In this document: one piece after another, positions 1-6,320 of the stretch
Layout: every line of letters starts with the position of its first letter
How positions within the stretch are numbered: the stretch's first letter is position 1
Source: Candidatus Methanolliviera sp. GoM_asphalt
GTDB lineage: Archaea > Halobacteriota > Methanoliparia > Methanoliparales > Methanoliparaceae
DNA length: 12,427 bases
NCBI GenBank assembly: GCA_902158745.1
Contig: CABGHH010000032.1
Location: 1 to 12,427, forward strand
Reading direction: 5' to 3'
Program-made: the position numbers and the translations under genes
The notes under the pieces: generated by a model
What the model was told of the DNA's origin: nothing
Databases searched by the model: none
Seen by the model: the letters and a program-made list of their open reading frames with translations, nothing else

Positions 1-176
1 TTAATTCGCTGAGACACCACCTTAAAAACCTCGCTCGAATATTCCCAAATCCCCCCAAAAAAGTCACCCACATGATCTGGAGAAGGGTCTGTGGGAAAAG
101 GGGCGTATCCTGTTAAGATTGGAAGCCCGAAGAATAGGAGTATCAGGACAATGGCAATTGCCGTGCCAATTCTCAT
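1..176 (-). CDS. Partial small exported or membrane-anchored protein, function unknown
   Basis: This minus-strand reading frame starts with ATG at 176 and runs off the left edge after 58 codons, so only the N-terminus is seen. A strong ribosome binding site, GGAGAGGG, lies at 190-183, six bases before the ATG. Residues 2-23 are a hydrophobic segment (MRIGTAIAIVLILLFFGL, then PILTGYA), which reads as a signal peptide or a single N-terminal membrane anchor. After it comes a Pro/Asp stretch (PFPTDPSPDHVGDFFGG) and a segment ending EVFKVVSQRI. I do not recognise the family. It is divergent from the kae1 cluster and separated from it by about 500 bases. The coding call rests on the ribosome binding site plus the anchor-like N-terminus. 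Confidence 0.6.
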   Translation of the reverse strand, partial: MRIGTAIAIVLILLFFGLPILTGYAPFPTDPSPDHVGDFFGGIWEYSSEVFKVVSQRI

Positions 177-193
177 ACTTATCCCTCTCCCAT

Positions 194-211
194 GATATAA
201 ATTAAATTTTT
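194..211 (-). promoter_or_regulatory. Candidate TATA region of the left-edge gene
   Basis: Read on the minus strand this is an A/T-only stretch (AAAATTTAATTTATATC) ending about 18 bases before the ATG at 176. The upstream half (AAATTTAA) is better placed than the TTTATAT half, because a start site about 25 bases downstream of it would leave a very short leader that still contains the GGAGAGGG ribosome binding site. This is inferred from composition and spacing only. Confidence 0.3.
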
Positions 212-271
212 CGGTTTACCGTGCTTTGTTGAATGATTATTTGAAAACCCGTCATTCCCGTCCTTTTGCCA

Positions 272-286
272 TTTTAGGACCTAAAA
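272..286. repeat. Perfect 7+1+7 inverted repeat (TTTTAGG-A-CCTAAAA)
   Basis: The arms TTTTAGG (272-278) and CCTAAAA (280-286) are exact reverse complements around a single A. The short spacing makes it unable to fold as a stable hairpin and more like a site for a dimeric DNA-binding protein. It lies about 95 bases upstream of the left-edge gene start and about 80 bases before the AbrB-like remnant. A chance palindrome in an AT-rich spacer is possible. Confidence 0.4.
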
Positions 287-367
287 ACGCTTTTTGATGA
301 GCTTAAAATAAGCAATTACGGTGCTTTTTTTACTTTTCAAGGTTCTAAATAGCATATTTCTTGGTAG

Positions 368-544
368 TTCATACGATTCATTCAACACAGCAGAGTGCTG
401 AAAAAATTTATCTACTATAGTATCACACGAGAAGGGGAGCATAAGAGGGACAACCAGAGCTACCGGATTACTTTATTAACGAATTTCCAGTTGACAAAGG
501 TTCAGGTGGATAAGATAGAAGGTGTAGGGCTTATTACCCATTGA
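368..544 (+). pseudogene. Decayed AbrB/MazE/SpoVT-like DNA-binding protein remnant
   Basis: The frame is open from just after a TAG at 365-367 to a TGA at 542-544 (58 codons) and has no ATG. The only usual start is a GTG at 395, without a good ribosome binding site. The middle reads ITREGEHKRDNQSYRITL (codons 422-475), which resembles my memory of the N-terminus of archaeal AbrB-family proteins (an R-x-G-x-x-KRDNxSYRITLP pattern followed by a Gly/Trp/Gly-Asp segment). After RITL the expected continuation is missing in this frame, but the +1 frame gives NEFPVDKGSGG (478-510) and the original frame then gives VDKIEGVGLI. That pattern suits a gene broken by compensating frameshifts. Family assignment is from memory and tentative; a chance open frame remains possible. 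Confidence 0.35.
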
Positions 545-580
545 GATGTTTGATTTGCAATCATCTAATAAAGAGGTTTG

Positions 581-679
581 ATGGTTATACTTATCAAATT
601 TCATAGCATGGAAAAAGAATCATTAACGTCTCAAAAACTCAAAAGGAAGATCAAAGATTTTCTCAATGGTGAAAAATGA
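581..679 (+). CDS. Candidate 32-residue basic small protein or leader peptide overlapping kae1
   Basis: ATG at 581 is preceded by AAGAGGT (571-577), an acceptable ribosome binding site. The 32-codon frame ends with TGA at 677-679, so its stop overlaps the kae1 ATG at 676 as ATGA, the arrangement usual for translationally coupled operon genes. The product is Lys-rich with a helical tail (SQKLKRKIKDFLNGEK) and a hydrophobic start (MVILIKF). A second in-frame ATG at 608 would give 23 residues. It is in the same frame as the AbrB-like remnant upstream, separated from it by stops at 542, 551, 566 and 569. It may therefore be a real small protein, a leader for kae1, or the tail of a decayed gene. 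I recognise no family. Confidence 0.35.
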   Translation: MVILIKFHSMEKESLTSQKLKRKIKDFLNGEK

Positions 680-1662
680 AGGAAGATGCGATAATTCTTG
701 GGATCGAGGGAACCGCTTGGAACCTCAGTGCAGCCCTCGTCGATGAAAGAAAGATAATATCCGAGTATGAGAAACCTTACTTACCGAAGGAAGGCGGAAT
801 CCATCCGAGGGATGCTGCGCAGAGCCACGCATCGAATATCAAAGAGGTCATCTCAAAGACCATAAGAAAGGCTGAAATTGATCTGGATGAGATAAAAGGT
901 GTTGCATTCTCCATCGGTCCTGGAATGGGGCCGTGTTTGAGGACTGTTGCCACCGCCTCTCGCGCCCTATCCTTGTTATTGAAAGTTCCCTTGCTCGGTG
1001 TGAACCACTGCGTTGCACACATAGAATTCGGAAGATGGCTTACCGGGGCTAAAAATCCTTTGGTTCTTTATGTAAGTGGGGCAAACTCTCAGGTCATCGC
1101 TTATAGGGATAAAAAGTACAGAATATATGGAGAGACGCTCGATATAGGCGTTGGAAACGCGATAGACAAATTTTCAAGGTTCTTCGGTTTAAAACATCCC
1201 GGAGGGCCAAAGGTAGAAGAATTGGCCAAAAGAGGAAAGGAGTATGTACGATTACCCTACGTTGTAAAGGGCATGGATTTCTCTTTCTCTGGTTTGGTAA
1301 CTGCCGCTACTTCAAAATCAAAAGAAAATTCATTGGAAGATCTTTCCTTCAGCTTTCAAGAGAACGCATTCTCGATGCTCACCGAGGTCACGGAGAGGGC
1401 TCTTTCTTATGCGAGAAGAGATGAACTTCTCCTGGTGGGTGGGGTGGGAGCAAATTTGCGTCTTAGAGAGATGCTTGAGACCGTATGTGAAGAACGGGAA
1501 GTGAAATTTTTTGTGCCGGATAGGAGATATGTTGGTGATAACGGGGCGATGATTGCATATACCGGACTTCTGATGCTCAAAAACGGCATGGCAACTCCGA
1601 TAGAGAGATCCTCTGTTAAACCCAATTTTAGACCGGATGAGGCGGAGATACCGTGGTTTTAA
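676..1662 (+). CDS. kae1: KEOPS complex subunit Kae1, tRNA t6A37 threonylcarbamoyltransferase
   Basis: Kae1 transfers the threonylcarbamoyl group from TC-AMP to A37 of ANN-decoding tRNAs, as the catalytic subunit of the cytoplasmic KEOPS complex. At 328 residues it has normal length for a stand-alone archaeal Kae1. The N-terminal ASKHA fold starts at IILGIEGTAWN (6-16). The metal-binding HCVAH motif gives His111 and His115, YVSG gives Tyr132, and the DNGAM motif gives Asp288. GETLDIGVGNAIDKF (152-166) and GGVGAN (255-260) are nucleotide-site motifs of the family. The ATG at 676 has GGTGA (668-672) just upstream, and the protein starts where the family starts. Its last 10 bases overlap bud32, the Kae1-associated kinase. 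In several archaea the two are fused in one chain; here they are separate. Identification is secure. Confidence 0.97.
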   Translation: MKEDAIILGIEGTAWNLSAALVDERKIISEYEKPYLPKEGGIHPRDAAQSHASNIKEVISKTIRKAEIDLDEIKGVAFSIGPGMGPCLRTVATASRALSLLLKVPLLGVNHCVAHIEFGRWLTGAKNPLVLYVSGANSQVIAYRDKKYRIYGETLDIGVGNAIDKFSRFFGLKHPGGPKVEELAKRGKEYVRLPYVVKGMDFSFSGLVTAATSKSKENSLEDLSFSFQENAFSMLTEVTERALSYARRDELLLVGGVGANLRLREMLETVCEEREVKFFVPDRRYVGDNGAMIAYTGLLMLKNGMATPIERSSVKPNFRPDEAEIPWF

Positions 1663-2243
1663 TTAGAGGCGCCGAAGCAACGATATATTTAGACAAAAAC
1701 ATGGGAGAGGTGATAAAAAAGAGACTCCCAAAGAGATATAGGGTGAAGGCGCTGGACGACGCTATAATAGAGGAGAGGACAAAAACGGAGGCAAAGATAA
1801 TATCTGACGTGAGAAGAGCCGGCGTTCCAACACCTATCATCCTCGATCTAAAAGATGACGAGATAAAGATGGAATTCATCAAGGGAGAAACTTTAAGAGA
1901 TATAGTGGACGAGCAGATGATGGAGAAAGCCGGCGAGATTGTTGGAAAACTTCACAGAGGCAAAATCGCTCATGGAGATCTTACGACGTCAAACATGATA
2001 TATTCCGACTCCGAAGATAGAATTTATCTGATAGACTTCGGCCTATCGAGGTACGATACGGAGACGGAGGCAAGAGGCGTGGATATCCACGTGCTCTTCC
2101 AGATGTTGAAGAGTACGTATAACGATCACGAGGAGCTTAAAAATTCATTCATAAAAGGTTATAAAAGAGTTTTGGGGGAGGATGAGGCGAATAGTGTGTT
2201 AAAGAGGGTAGAGGAGATTGAGAGGAGGGGTAGATATAAATAA
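1653..2243 (+). CDS. bud32: KEOPS-associated protein kinase/ATPase Bud32
   Basis: Bud32 is the small atypical kinase-fold ATPase of KEOPS that binds Kae1 and is needed for t6A formation. The 196-residue chain has the family's compact layout: a Gly/Ala loop (RGAEATIYLD, 5-14), basic segment with the likely nucleotide-binding lysine (VIKKRLPKRYR, 20-30), helix with paired Glu in the ERTKTEA segment (41-47), catalytic loop HGDLTTSN (107-114, Asp109 and Asn114), metal-binding IDFGL (127-131, Asp128) and the typical C-terminal basic tail ERRGRYK. The start is GTG at 1653, inside the last codons of kae1, with GGCGGAG (1641-1647) as ribosome binding site; the 10-base overlap indicates coupled translation. 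It could be translated only with kae1, which would keep the partners in ratio. Confidence 0.95.
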   Translation: MVLIRGAEATIYLDKNMGEVIKKRLPKRYRVKALDDAIIEERTKTEAKIISDVRRAGVPTPIILDLKDDEIKMEFIKGETLRDIVDEQMMEKAGEIVGKLHRGKIAHGDLTTSNMIYSDSEDRIYLIDFGLSRYDTETEARGVDIHVLFQMLKSTYNDHEELKNSFIKGYKRVLGEDEANSVLKRVEEIERRGRYK

Positions 2244-2790
2244 AAAGATTAGATTTGTCACCTCAAACGAGGGGAAGTTTGGAGAGGCGAGAGAGATATT
2301 AGAGGGACGTGGATTTGAGATTGAGAGGTTTGATGTTGGATACCCGGAGATACAATCTTTTGAACTGGAAGAAGTGGCCAATTATGGGGTTAAATATCTT
2401 TGGGAAAAATTTGGAGGAGATCTATTCTTGGAGGATTCTGGCCTCTTCATAGATTCTCTAAATGGATTTCCGGGCGTATTTTCTGCTTATGCCTTTAAAA
2501 CAATCGGAGATGAGGGGATTTTGAGATTATTATCGGGTAATCCTGATAGAGAGGCGTATTTCAAATCCGTTATATCTTTCTGCGATGAGGATGGTAATAG
2601 CAATCTCTTCAGTGGTGTGGTGCGGGGAAGGATATCAGAAGAAGAGTGCGGAAAGTACGGATTTGGCTTTGACCCAATATTTTTATATGGTGAAGAAACA
2701 TTTGCAGAGATATCAATTGAGGATAAGAATAAGATATCCCATAGGAGGAGAGCTTTGAACGATTTTATAGATTGGTTGGAGGGAAGATAA
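2218..2790 (+). CDS. rdgB: XTP/dITP diphosphatase (RdgB/HAM1 family)
   Basis: This cytoplasmic enzyme hydrolyses non-canonical purine nucleoside triphosphates (dITP, ITP, XTP) to monophosphate and pyrophosphate and keeps them out of DNA and RNA. Visible family motifs are the substrate loop FVTSNEGKF (13-21), EDSGL (72-76) with the metal-binding acidic residues, NGFPG (82-86), FGFDPIF (149-155) and SHRRRAL (174-180). The length, about 185-190 residues, is normal. The start is uncertain. A TTG at 2218 overlaps bud32 by 26 bases and adds a leader MRGGVDI not typical of the family. The codon that would give the expected N-terminus (xNKKIRFVTSN) is ATA at 2236, four to five bases after a GGAGGGG stretch (2224-2230). 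There is no ATG or GTG in this interval. Pyrophosphatase genes near Kae1/Bud32 are familiar in euryarchaea. Confidence 0.92.
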   Translation: MRGGVDINKKIRFVTSNEGKFGEAREILEGRGFEIERFDVGYPEIQSFELEEVANYGVKYLWEKFGGDLFLEDSGLFIDSLNGFPGVFSAYAFKTIGDEGILRLLSGNPDREAYFKSVISFCDEDGNSNLFSGVVRGRISEEECGKYGFGFDPIFLYGEETFAEISIEDKNKISHRRRALNDFIDWLEGR

Positions 2791-2793
2791 AAT

Positions 2794-3252
2794 ATGGCAA
2801 GGATGCACACGAGAAGAAAGGGGAAGGCGGGATCGACCCGTCCCTATAGAACTGAGCCACCAGAATGGTCGATTAAAGACCCAGAGGAGTTGGGAAAGAT
2901 CATCCTCGACTTAAGATCCCATGAAAAATCGACGAGTGAGATAGGCATGGCTCTAAGGGACGCATACGGCGTACCGAGTGCAAGATTGGTTTTAGGAAAA
3001 AGGATAACTCAATTTCTTAAAGAGAAAGAGGTGGCTTCAGAAAGGCCAGAAGACTTAGAGAACCTTATGATTAAGGCCATACGACTTAAAAAACATTTAG
3101 ATGTACACAGAAAGGATCTTCACAATAAGAGGGCATTACATCTAACGGAGGCAAAGATAAGAAGGCTCGTCAAATACTACAAGCGAGAGGGAACACTTCC
3201 AGAGGATTGGAGATACAGTATAGATAGGGCGGAGATGATCATCTCCAGATAA
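2794..3252 (+). CDS. rps15: 30S ribosomal protein S15 (uS15)
   Basis: Archaeal/eukaryotic-type uS15 binds 16S rRNA at the central domain junction in the small subunit. The protein is 152 residues, normal for the archaeal form, which carries an N-terminal extension absent in bacteria. The start MARMHTRRKGKAGSTRPYRT is nearly the archaeal consensus, followed by PPEW and the conserved helix bundle. Near the end, HLTEAKIRRLVKYYKREGTLPEDWRY has the expected rRNA-binding helix and C-terminal Trp-Arg-Tyr. GGAGGG (2778-2783) lies in the end of the preceding gene, ten bases before the ATG. It sits three bases after the pyrophosphatase stop and four bases before the RecJ-like gene, so it is inside the operon. 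Confidence 0.97.
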   Translation: MARMHTRRKGKAGSTRPYRTEPPEWSIKDPEELGKIILDLRSHEKSTSEIGMALRDAYGVPSARLVLGKRITQFLKEKEVASERPEDLENLMIKAIRLKKHLDVHRKDLHNKRALHLTEAKIRRLVKYYKREGTLPEDWRYSIDRAEMIISR

Positions 3253-3256
3253 TTTT

Positions 3257-4561
3257 ATGGAAGAGTTGATAGAGCGATCAGAAAGGGCGGCAAGGCTCAT
3301 CGAGGATTATAAGGGAAGAGTGCACATATTTTCTCACAACGATGCAGATGGGATAGCCGCCGCCGGGATTTTATGTAACGCGCTCTTGAGGAAAAAAAGA
3401 TGTTTTCAAGTCTCTATCCTCAAATCTTTTCGTGAATCTGTTTTAGAGGACGTCTTCGATGATGAACTGGTTGTCTTTTGTGACATGGGGAGCAATAATA
3501 TAAGAGAATTGGAAGGATACGGGAGGAAGATGATCGTCCTGGATCACCATATACCCCATGAATCTGTGAATGCAGAAGATATCTTACACGTGAATCCTCA
3601 CTTGGTGGGGATGGACGGGGGCAAGGAACTCTCCGCATCTGGGGTGAGTTATCTGGTCGCAAGAGCCCTGGGTGATAACAAAGATCTATCTTATTTAGCT
3701 CTTGTTGGAGCATTAGGAGATAAACAGGAGATGATAGGCGGCAACAGATCTATCCGAGATGAGGCTTTGGCGAATGACATAATAGAGATAAAAAAGGGAG
3801 CTAAAATCGGCGGGGAGGACTTGTTAGATGGACTTACCTATTCTGTCGATCCGTACTTCGATTTCTCTGGAGAAGAAGATAAGGTCAAAGAATTTCTAAA
3901 CGAACTGAATATTGGAGGAGAGATATTTTCCCTATCTGAAGAAGAGATGCGCGTTCTTTGCGATGCCTTAACCTTGAAATTGGTTAAACACGCCTCTCCC
4001 GATGCGATACGATCTTTTGTTGGAGAGATATACTCGATAAGAGGGGGTGGTGTAAAAAATTTATTATTTCTCATGGATCTACTCAATTCTTGTGGTAAGA
4101 TGGGAAAAAGTGGATTGGCCCTTTCTCTCTGTTTAAAAGATCTATCTGTTATGGAAGAGGCAAAAAAATGCCTGATGGACTTTAAAATTAGGATAATAAC
4201 CGAATTGAAGGATCTGAAAAAGAGACTTAAAAGAGGAGATAACCTGCAATATATGAAGATAGAGAACAAAGGGGTTACCGGAGAGATTGCAAGCAGCATA
4301 ATTCGCTATATATCTCCCGATCTTCCTATACTGGTTCTAAATGAGGACAAAAAGGAGAATAAGATAAGGGTATCGGCGAGGGGAACGGATAAATTGATCG
4401 ATGATGGATTAGATCTATCCATAACGATGAAGATCTCTGCAGAAAAAGTTGGGGGATCTGGAGGTGGGCATAAGATAGCCTCCGGGGCAAGTATTCCGAC
4501 CGGAAAAGAGGAGAAGTTTTTAGAGATCGCAGACGCGATGATAGGTAAGCAGATAAGATGA
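3257..4561 (+). CDS. recJ: Archaeal RecJ-like DHH-family single-strand exonuclease (GAN-type)
   Basis: DHH/DHHA1 phosphoesterase of 434 residues. Family members are Mn-dependent 5'-3' nucleases; in Thermococcus the relative GAN binds GINS at the replisome, and others act in repair or RNA turnover. Motif I is SHNDADG (26-32), motif II has Asp76 in FCDMGSN, motif III is LDHH (95-98), motif IV is GALGD (151-155). The C-terminal DHHA1 domain carries GGSGGGHKIASGASIP (399-414), which binds the nucleic acid end. All catalytic residues are present, so it should be active, but which archaeal RecJ paralogue it is cannot be decided here. The ATG at 3257 has no convincing ribosome binding site, only four bases after the rps15 stop, so re-initiation is likely. 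The end overlaps pcc1 (ATGA). Confidence 0.92.
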   Translation: MEELIERSERAARLIEDYKGRVHIFSHNDADGIAAAGILCNALLRKKRCFQVSILKSFRESVLEDVFDDELVVFCDMGSNNIRELEGYGRKMIVLDHHIPHESVNAEDILHVNPHLVGMDGGKELSASGVSYLVARALGDNKDLSYLALVGALGDKQEMIGGNRSIRDEALANDIIEIKKGAKIGGEDLLDGLTYSVDPYFDFSGEEDKVKEFLNELNIGGEIFSLSEEEMRVLCDALTLKLVKHASPDAIRSFVGEIYSIRGGGVKNLLFLMDLLNSCGKMGKSGLALSLCLKDLSVMEEAKKCLMDFKIRIITELKDLKKRLKRGDNLQYMKIENKGVTGEIASSIIRYISPDLPILVLNEDKKENKIRVSARGTDKLIDDGLDLSITMKISAEKVGGSGGGHKIASGASIPTGKEEKFLEIADAMIGKQIR

Positions 4562-4779
4562 ATATTAAAGGGAGAATTTATATAGAGAGCATATCTGCGA
4601 GACTGATAGAAGAATCGGTAGGGCAGGATAACCTTCCAAGCATAAGAACCAGCACAGATGAAAGAGGAGTGGAGATTTTTATAGAATCCCCTTCCGTTGG
4701 ATCATTGCTATCCACGACGGATGATCTGCTGATGAACATTAAGATCGTGACTGATCTCTTCGATCTTTTGGGGCTATAA
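4558..4779 (+). CDS. pcc1: KEOPS complex subunit Pcc1
   Basis: Pcc1 is the small dimer-forming subunit that joins KEOPS halves by binding Kae1 and takes part in tRNA binding. The 73-residue protein shows the expected pattern: an N-terminal strand (KGRIYIESISARLIEESV), a central strand-turn-strand with TSTDERGVEIFIESP (32-46), then the C-terminal helix pair (SVGSLLSTTDDLLMNIKIVTDLFDLL) that resembles the LR..LNS.LRWI helix of other Pcc1 proteins but is more divergent. The start ATG overlaps the RecJ-like stop as ATGA, and serS begins one base after its stop. Finding kae1 and bud32 in the same run makes the assignment much stronger than the sequence alone would. Slightly short and divergent, but credible. 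Confidence 0.8.
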   Translation: MNIKGRIYIESISARLIEESVGQDNLPSIRTSTDERGVEIFIESPSVGSLLSTTDDLLMNIKIVTDLFDLLGL

Positions 4780-4780
4780 G

Positions 4781-6316
4781 ATGGAATTAAATTTTCATTT
4801 AAAGGGCATATTTAATGCCAGTGGGAATGCGGAAAAGGCGATAGATGATATTGCACGTTTCATAGAAGATGCTAACCAAGGTCTGCTCGTGCGAGGTGCC
4901 CCAGAGGATAGAGGGGCAAAGGTGGTGGATTGGCATGTCTCCAATGACGATATATCATTAGAAATAAGATCGGATAGATATGTAAGGGCACATGACGCTT
5001 TTATAAGGCTCTATAACCCCTTAAGAGAAATTTTGGGGAAAAGCTATCACATCGGTTTGAGGGGGATGCAGGCAAAAGATTATGAGATCGAGGTTGATCT
5101 CGAAGGAGCGGACGTAAAAAAGATAAAAGACCTTCTCTCAGACGTGCCTGAGGTAAAGAAGATCGAGATAGGAGAGGGGTTAAAGATAATCTTTAATGAA
5201 CTTTCAGAGGGCGATCTGAGGTCTCATTCAGTAGATAAAATAATCAAATTGATTCAAGGAGAAGAGAAGGAAGAGTTGGTATATATGGTCTCAAAGGTGA
5301 GACCAGGGACTCGACTTTACGAGTGCAAGAGCAAAAAAAATTTATCCCTCGATCAGGATGCAACCGAGCTTGCTGAAGAGCTTGGCTGGGTAAAGAGGTT
5401 TCCCGGAAAGGGACAGTGGACATACCTGCCTCCTTATGCAAAATTATTCAGGACGATTGCTGATGTCGCAGTTGAAGAGATCCCGGAAAGACTCGGTTTC
5501 TCTGAGGTCTTATTTCCTAAATTGATCCCTCTGGAGGTTATGAAGAAGATGCGGTATTTAGAGGGGCTACCCGAGGGGATGTATTACGTCTCTCCCCCCA
5601 AGCGAGATCCAAAGATATTTGAGCGGTTCAAGAGGGAACTTGCAATAAGAAGAGACATTCCAATTGATACACTAAAGGAGGGGTTGAAGGATCCGGCTTA
5701 CGTCCTCGCTCCCGCGCAATGCGAACCATTTTATCAGTTCTTCTCTCACGAGATGGTTGACATAACTGAGCTTCCAATAAAGGTCTTCGACAGATCTGGC
5801 TTCACCTACAGATGGGAAGGGGGTGCGGCAAAGGGGCTCGATAGAGTCAATGAGTTTCAAAGATTAGAGATGGTATTCATCGGAACTATAGAAGAGGTCA
5901 AAGAAACTGCGCAGGAATGCCTAAACGCATATATGAGAGTACTCGATCTGATGGAATTCAACTGGTACGTAGAAGTCGGAGATGATCCTTTTTACCTTGA
6001 GGGTTTGAAGGAGGAGAAGAGAGATATAGAATATCCAGATATTCCAAAATACGAGGTGAGAGTGGAATCTAAAGGAGGATCTGTATCTGTCGGTTCGGTC
6101 AATATTCATGGCACCCATTTCGTGCAAGGATTCTCTATACAGTCTCCTTCGAGAACGGTTTGGACGGGATGTGTCGGTCTAGGACTCTCCAGATGGGTGG
6201 CGGCATTTTTAACTCATCATGGTTTTGATCTCAAAGACTGGCCCCCTGTGATCAAAGAGAGGATAAAGGAGTTGCCAAAGATTCCAAAAACTTTAGAATG
6301 GCCAAAAAAGAGGTGA
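4781..6316 (+). CDS. serS: Atypical zinc-dependent (methanogenic-type) seryl-tRNA synthetase
   Basis: This enzyme charges tRNA-Ser with serine. It is the rare second SerRS form, described in methanogens and relatives, not the common bacterial/eukaryotic form. The 511-residue length matches. An N-terminal tRNA-binding domain (about 1-165) replaces the long coiled coil of normal SerRS. The class II core follows: motif 2 is FTYRWEGGAAKGLDRVNEFQRLE region (341-363) and motif 3 is GCVGLGLSRW (463-472). The three expected active-site zinc ligands are visible as Cys314 in APAQCEPF, Glu346 in RWEGG and Cys464 in WTGCVG, matching the known Cys-Glu-Cys set of the Methanosarcina enzyme. ATG at 4781 follows the pcc1 stop by one base with GGGG at 4770-4773. 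The stop TGA is part of the rps3ae ribosome binding site. Confidence 0.95.
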   Translation: MELNFHLKGIFNASGNAEKAIDDIARFIEDANQGLLVRGAPEDRGAKVVDWHVSNDDISLEIRSDRYVRAHDAFIRLYNPLREILGKSYHIGLRGMQAKDYEIEVDLEGADVKKIKDLLSDVPEVKKIEIGEGLKIIFNELSEGDLRSHSVDKIIKLIQGEEKEELVYMVSKVRPGTRLYECKSKKNLSLDQDATELAEELGWVKRFPGKGQWTYLPPYAKLFRTIADVAVEEIPERLGFSEVLFPKLIPLEVMKKMRYLEGLPEGMYYVSPPKRDPKIFERFKRELAIRRDIPIDTLKEGLKDPAYVLAPAQCEPFYQFFSHEMVDITELPIKVFDRSGFTYRWEGGAAKGLDRVNEFQRLEMVFIGTIEEVKETAQECLNAYMRVLDLMEFNWYVEVGDDPFYLEGLKEEKRDIEYPDIPKYEVRVESKGGSVSVGSVNIHGTHFVQGFSIQSPSRTVWTGCVGLGLSRWVAAFLTHHGFDLKDWPPVIKERIKELPKIPKTLEWPKKR

Positions 6317-6320
6317 TATC

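Larger units (their letters stand above)
177..580. other. Gene-poor stretch between the left-edge gene and the kae1 cluster
   Basis: There is no intact gene here. It holds the promoter of the left-edge gene, a 15-base inverted repeat at 272-286, small hairpin-like repeats (GCTTA-AAA-TAAGC at 301-313; CAGCA-GAG-TGCTG at 388-400), a T-run at 325-331, a 10-base palindrome TACTATAGTA at 413-422, and a decayed coding frame at 368-544 listed separately. I found no tRNA, no CRISPR repeats and no clear TATA box that can be assigned to the kae1 cluster. Confidence 0.5.

Noticed and set aside
301..331. GCTTA-AAA-TAAGC hairpin followed by a T-run as a terminator
   Set aside because: No plus-strand gene ends upstream of it in the window, and the hairpin and T-run are 11 bases apart.
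457..466. GAGCTACCGG shared with 10732-10741, considered as a pair of integration repeats
   Set aside because: Only ten bases match; dozens of 10-base matches are expected by chance in a 12 kb window, and the match does not extend on either side.
425..505. Possible tRNA around GAGCTACCGGATT and GGTTCAGG
   Set aside because: No acceptor, D, anticodon and T-stem pairing can be arranged together, and the same stretch reads better as a decayed coding frame.
3838..4299. A 153-codon open frame antisense to the RecJ-like gene
   Set aside because: It is a shadow of a well-supported gene with all catalytic motifs; its Ser/Phe/Leu-rich product matches nothing recognisable.
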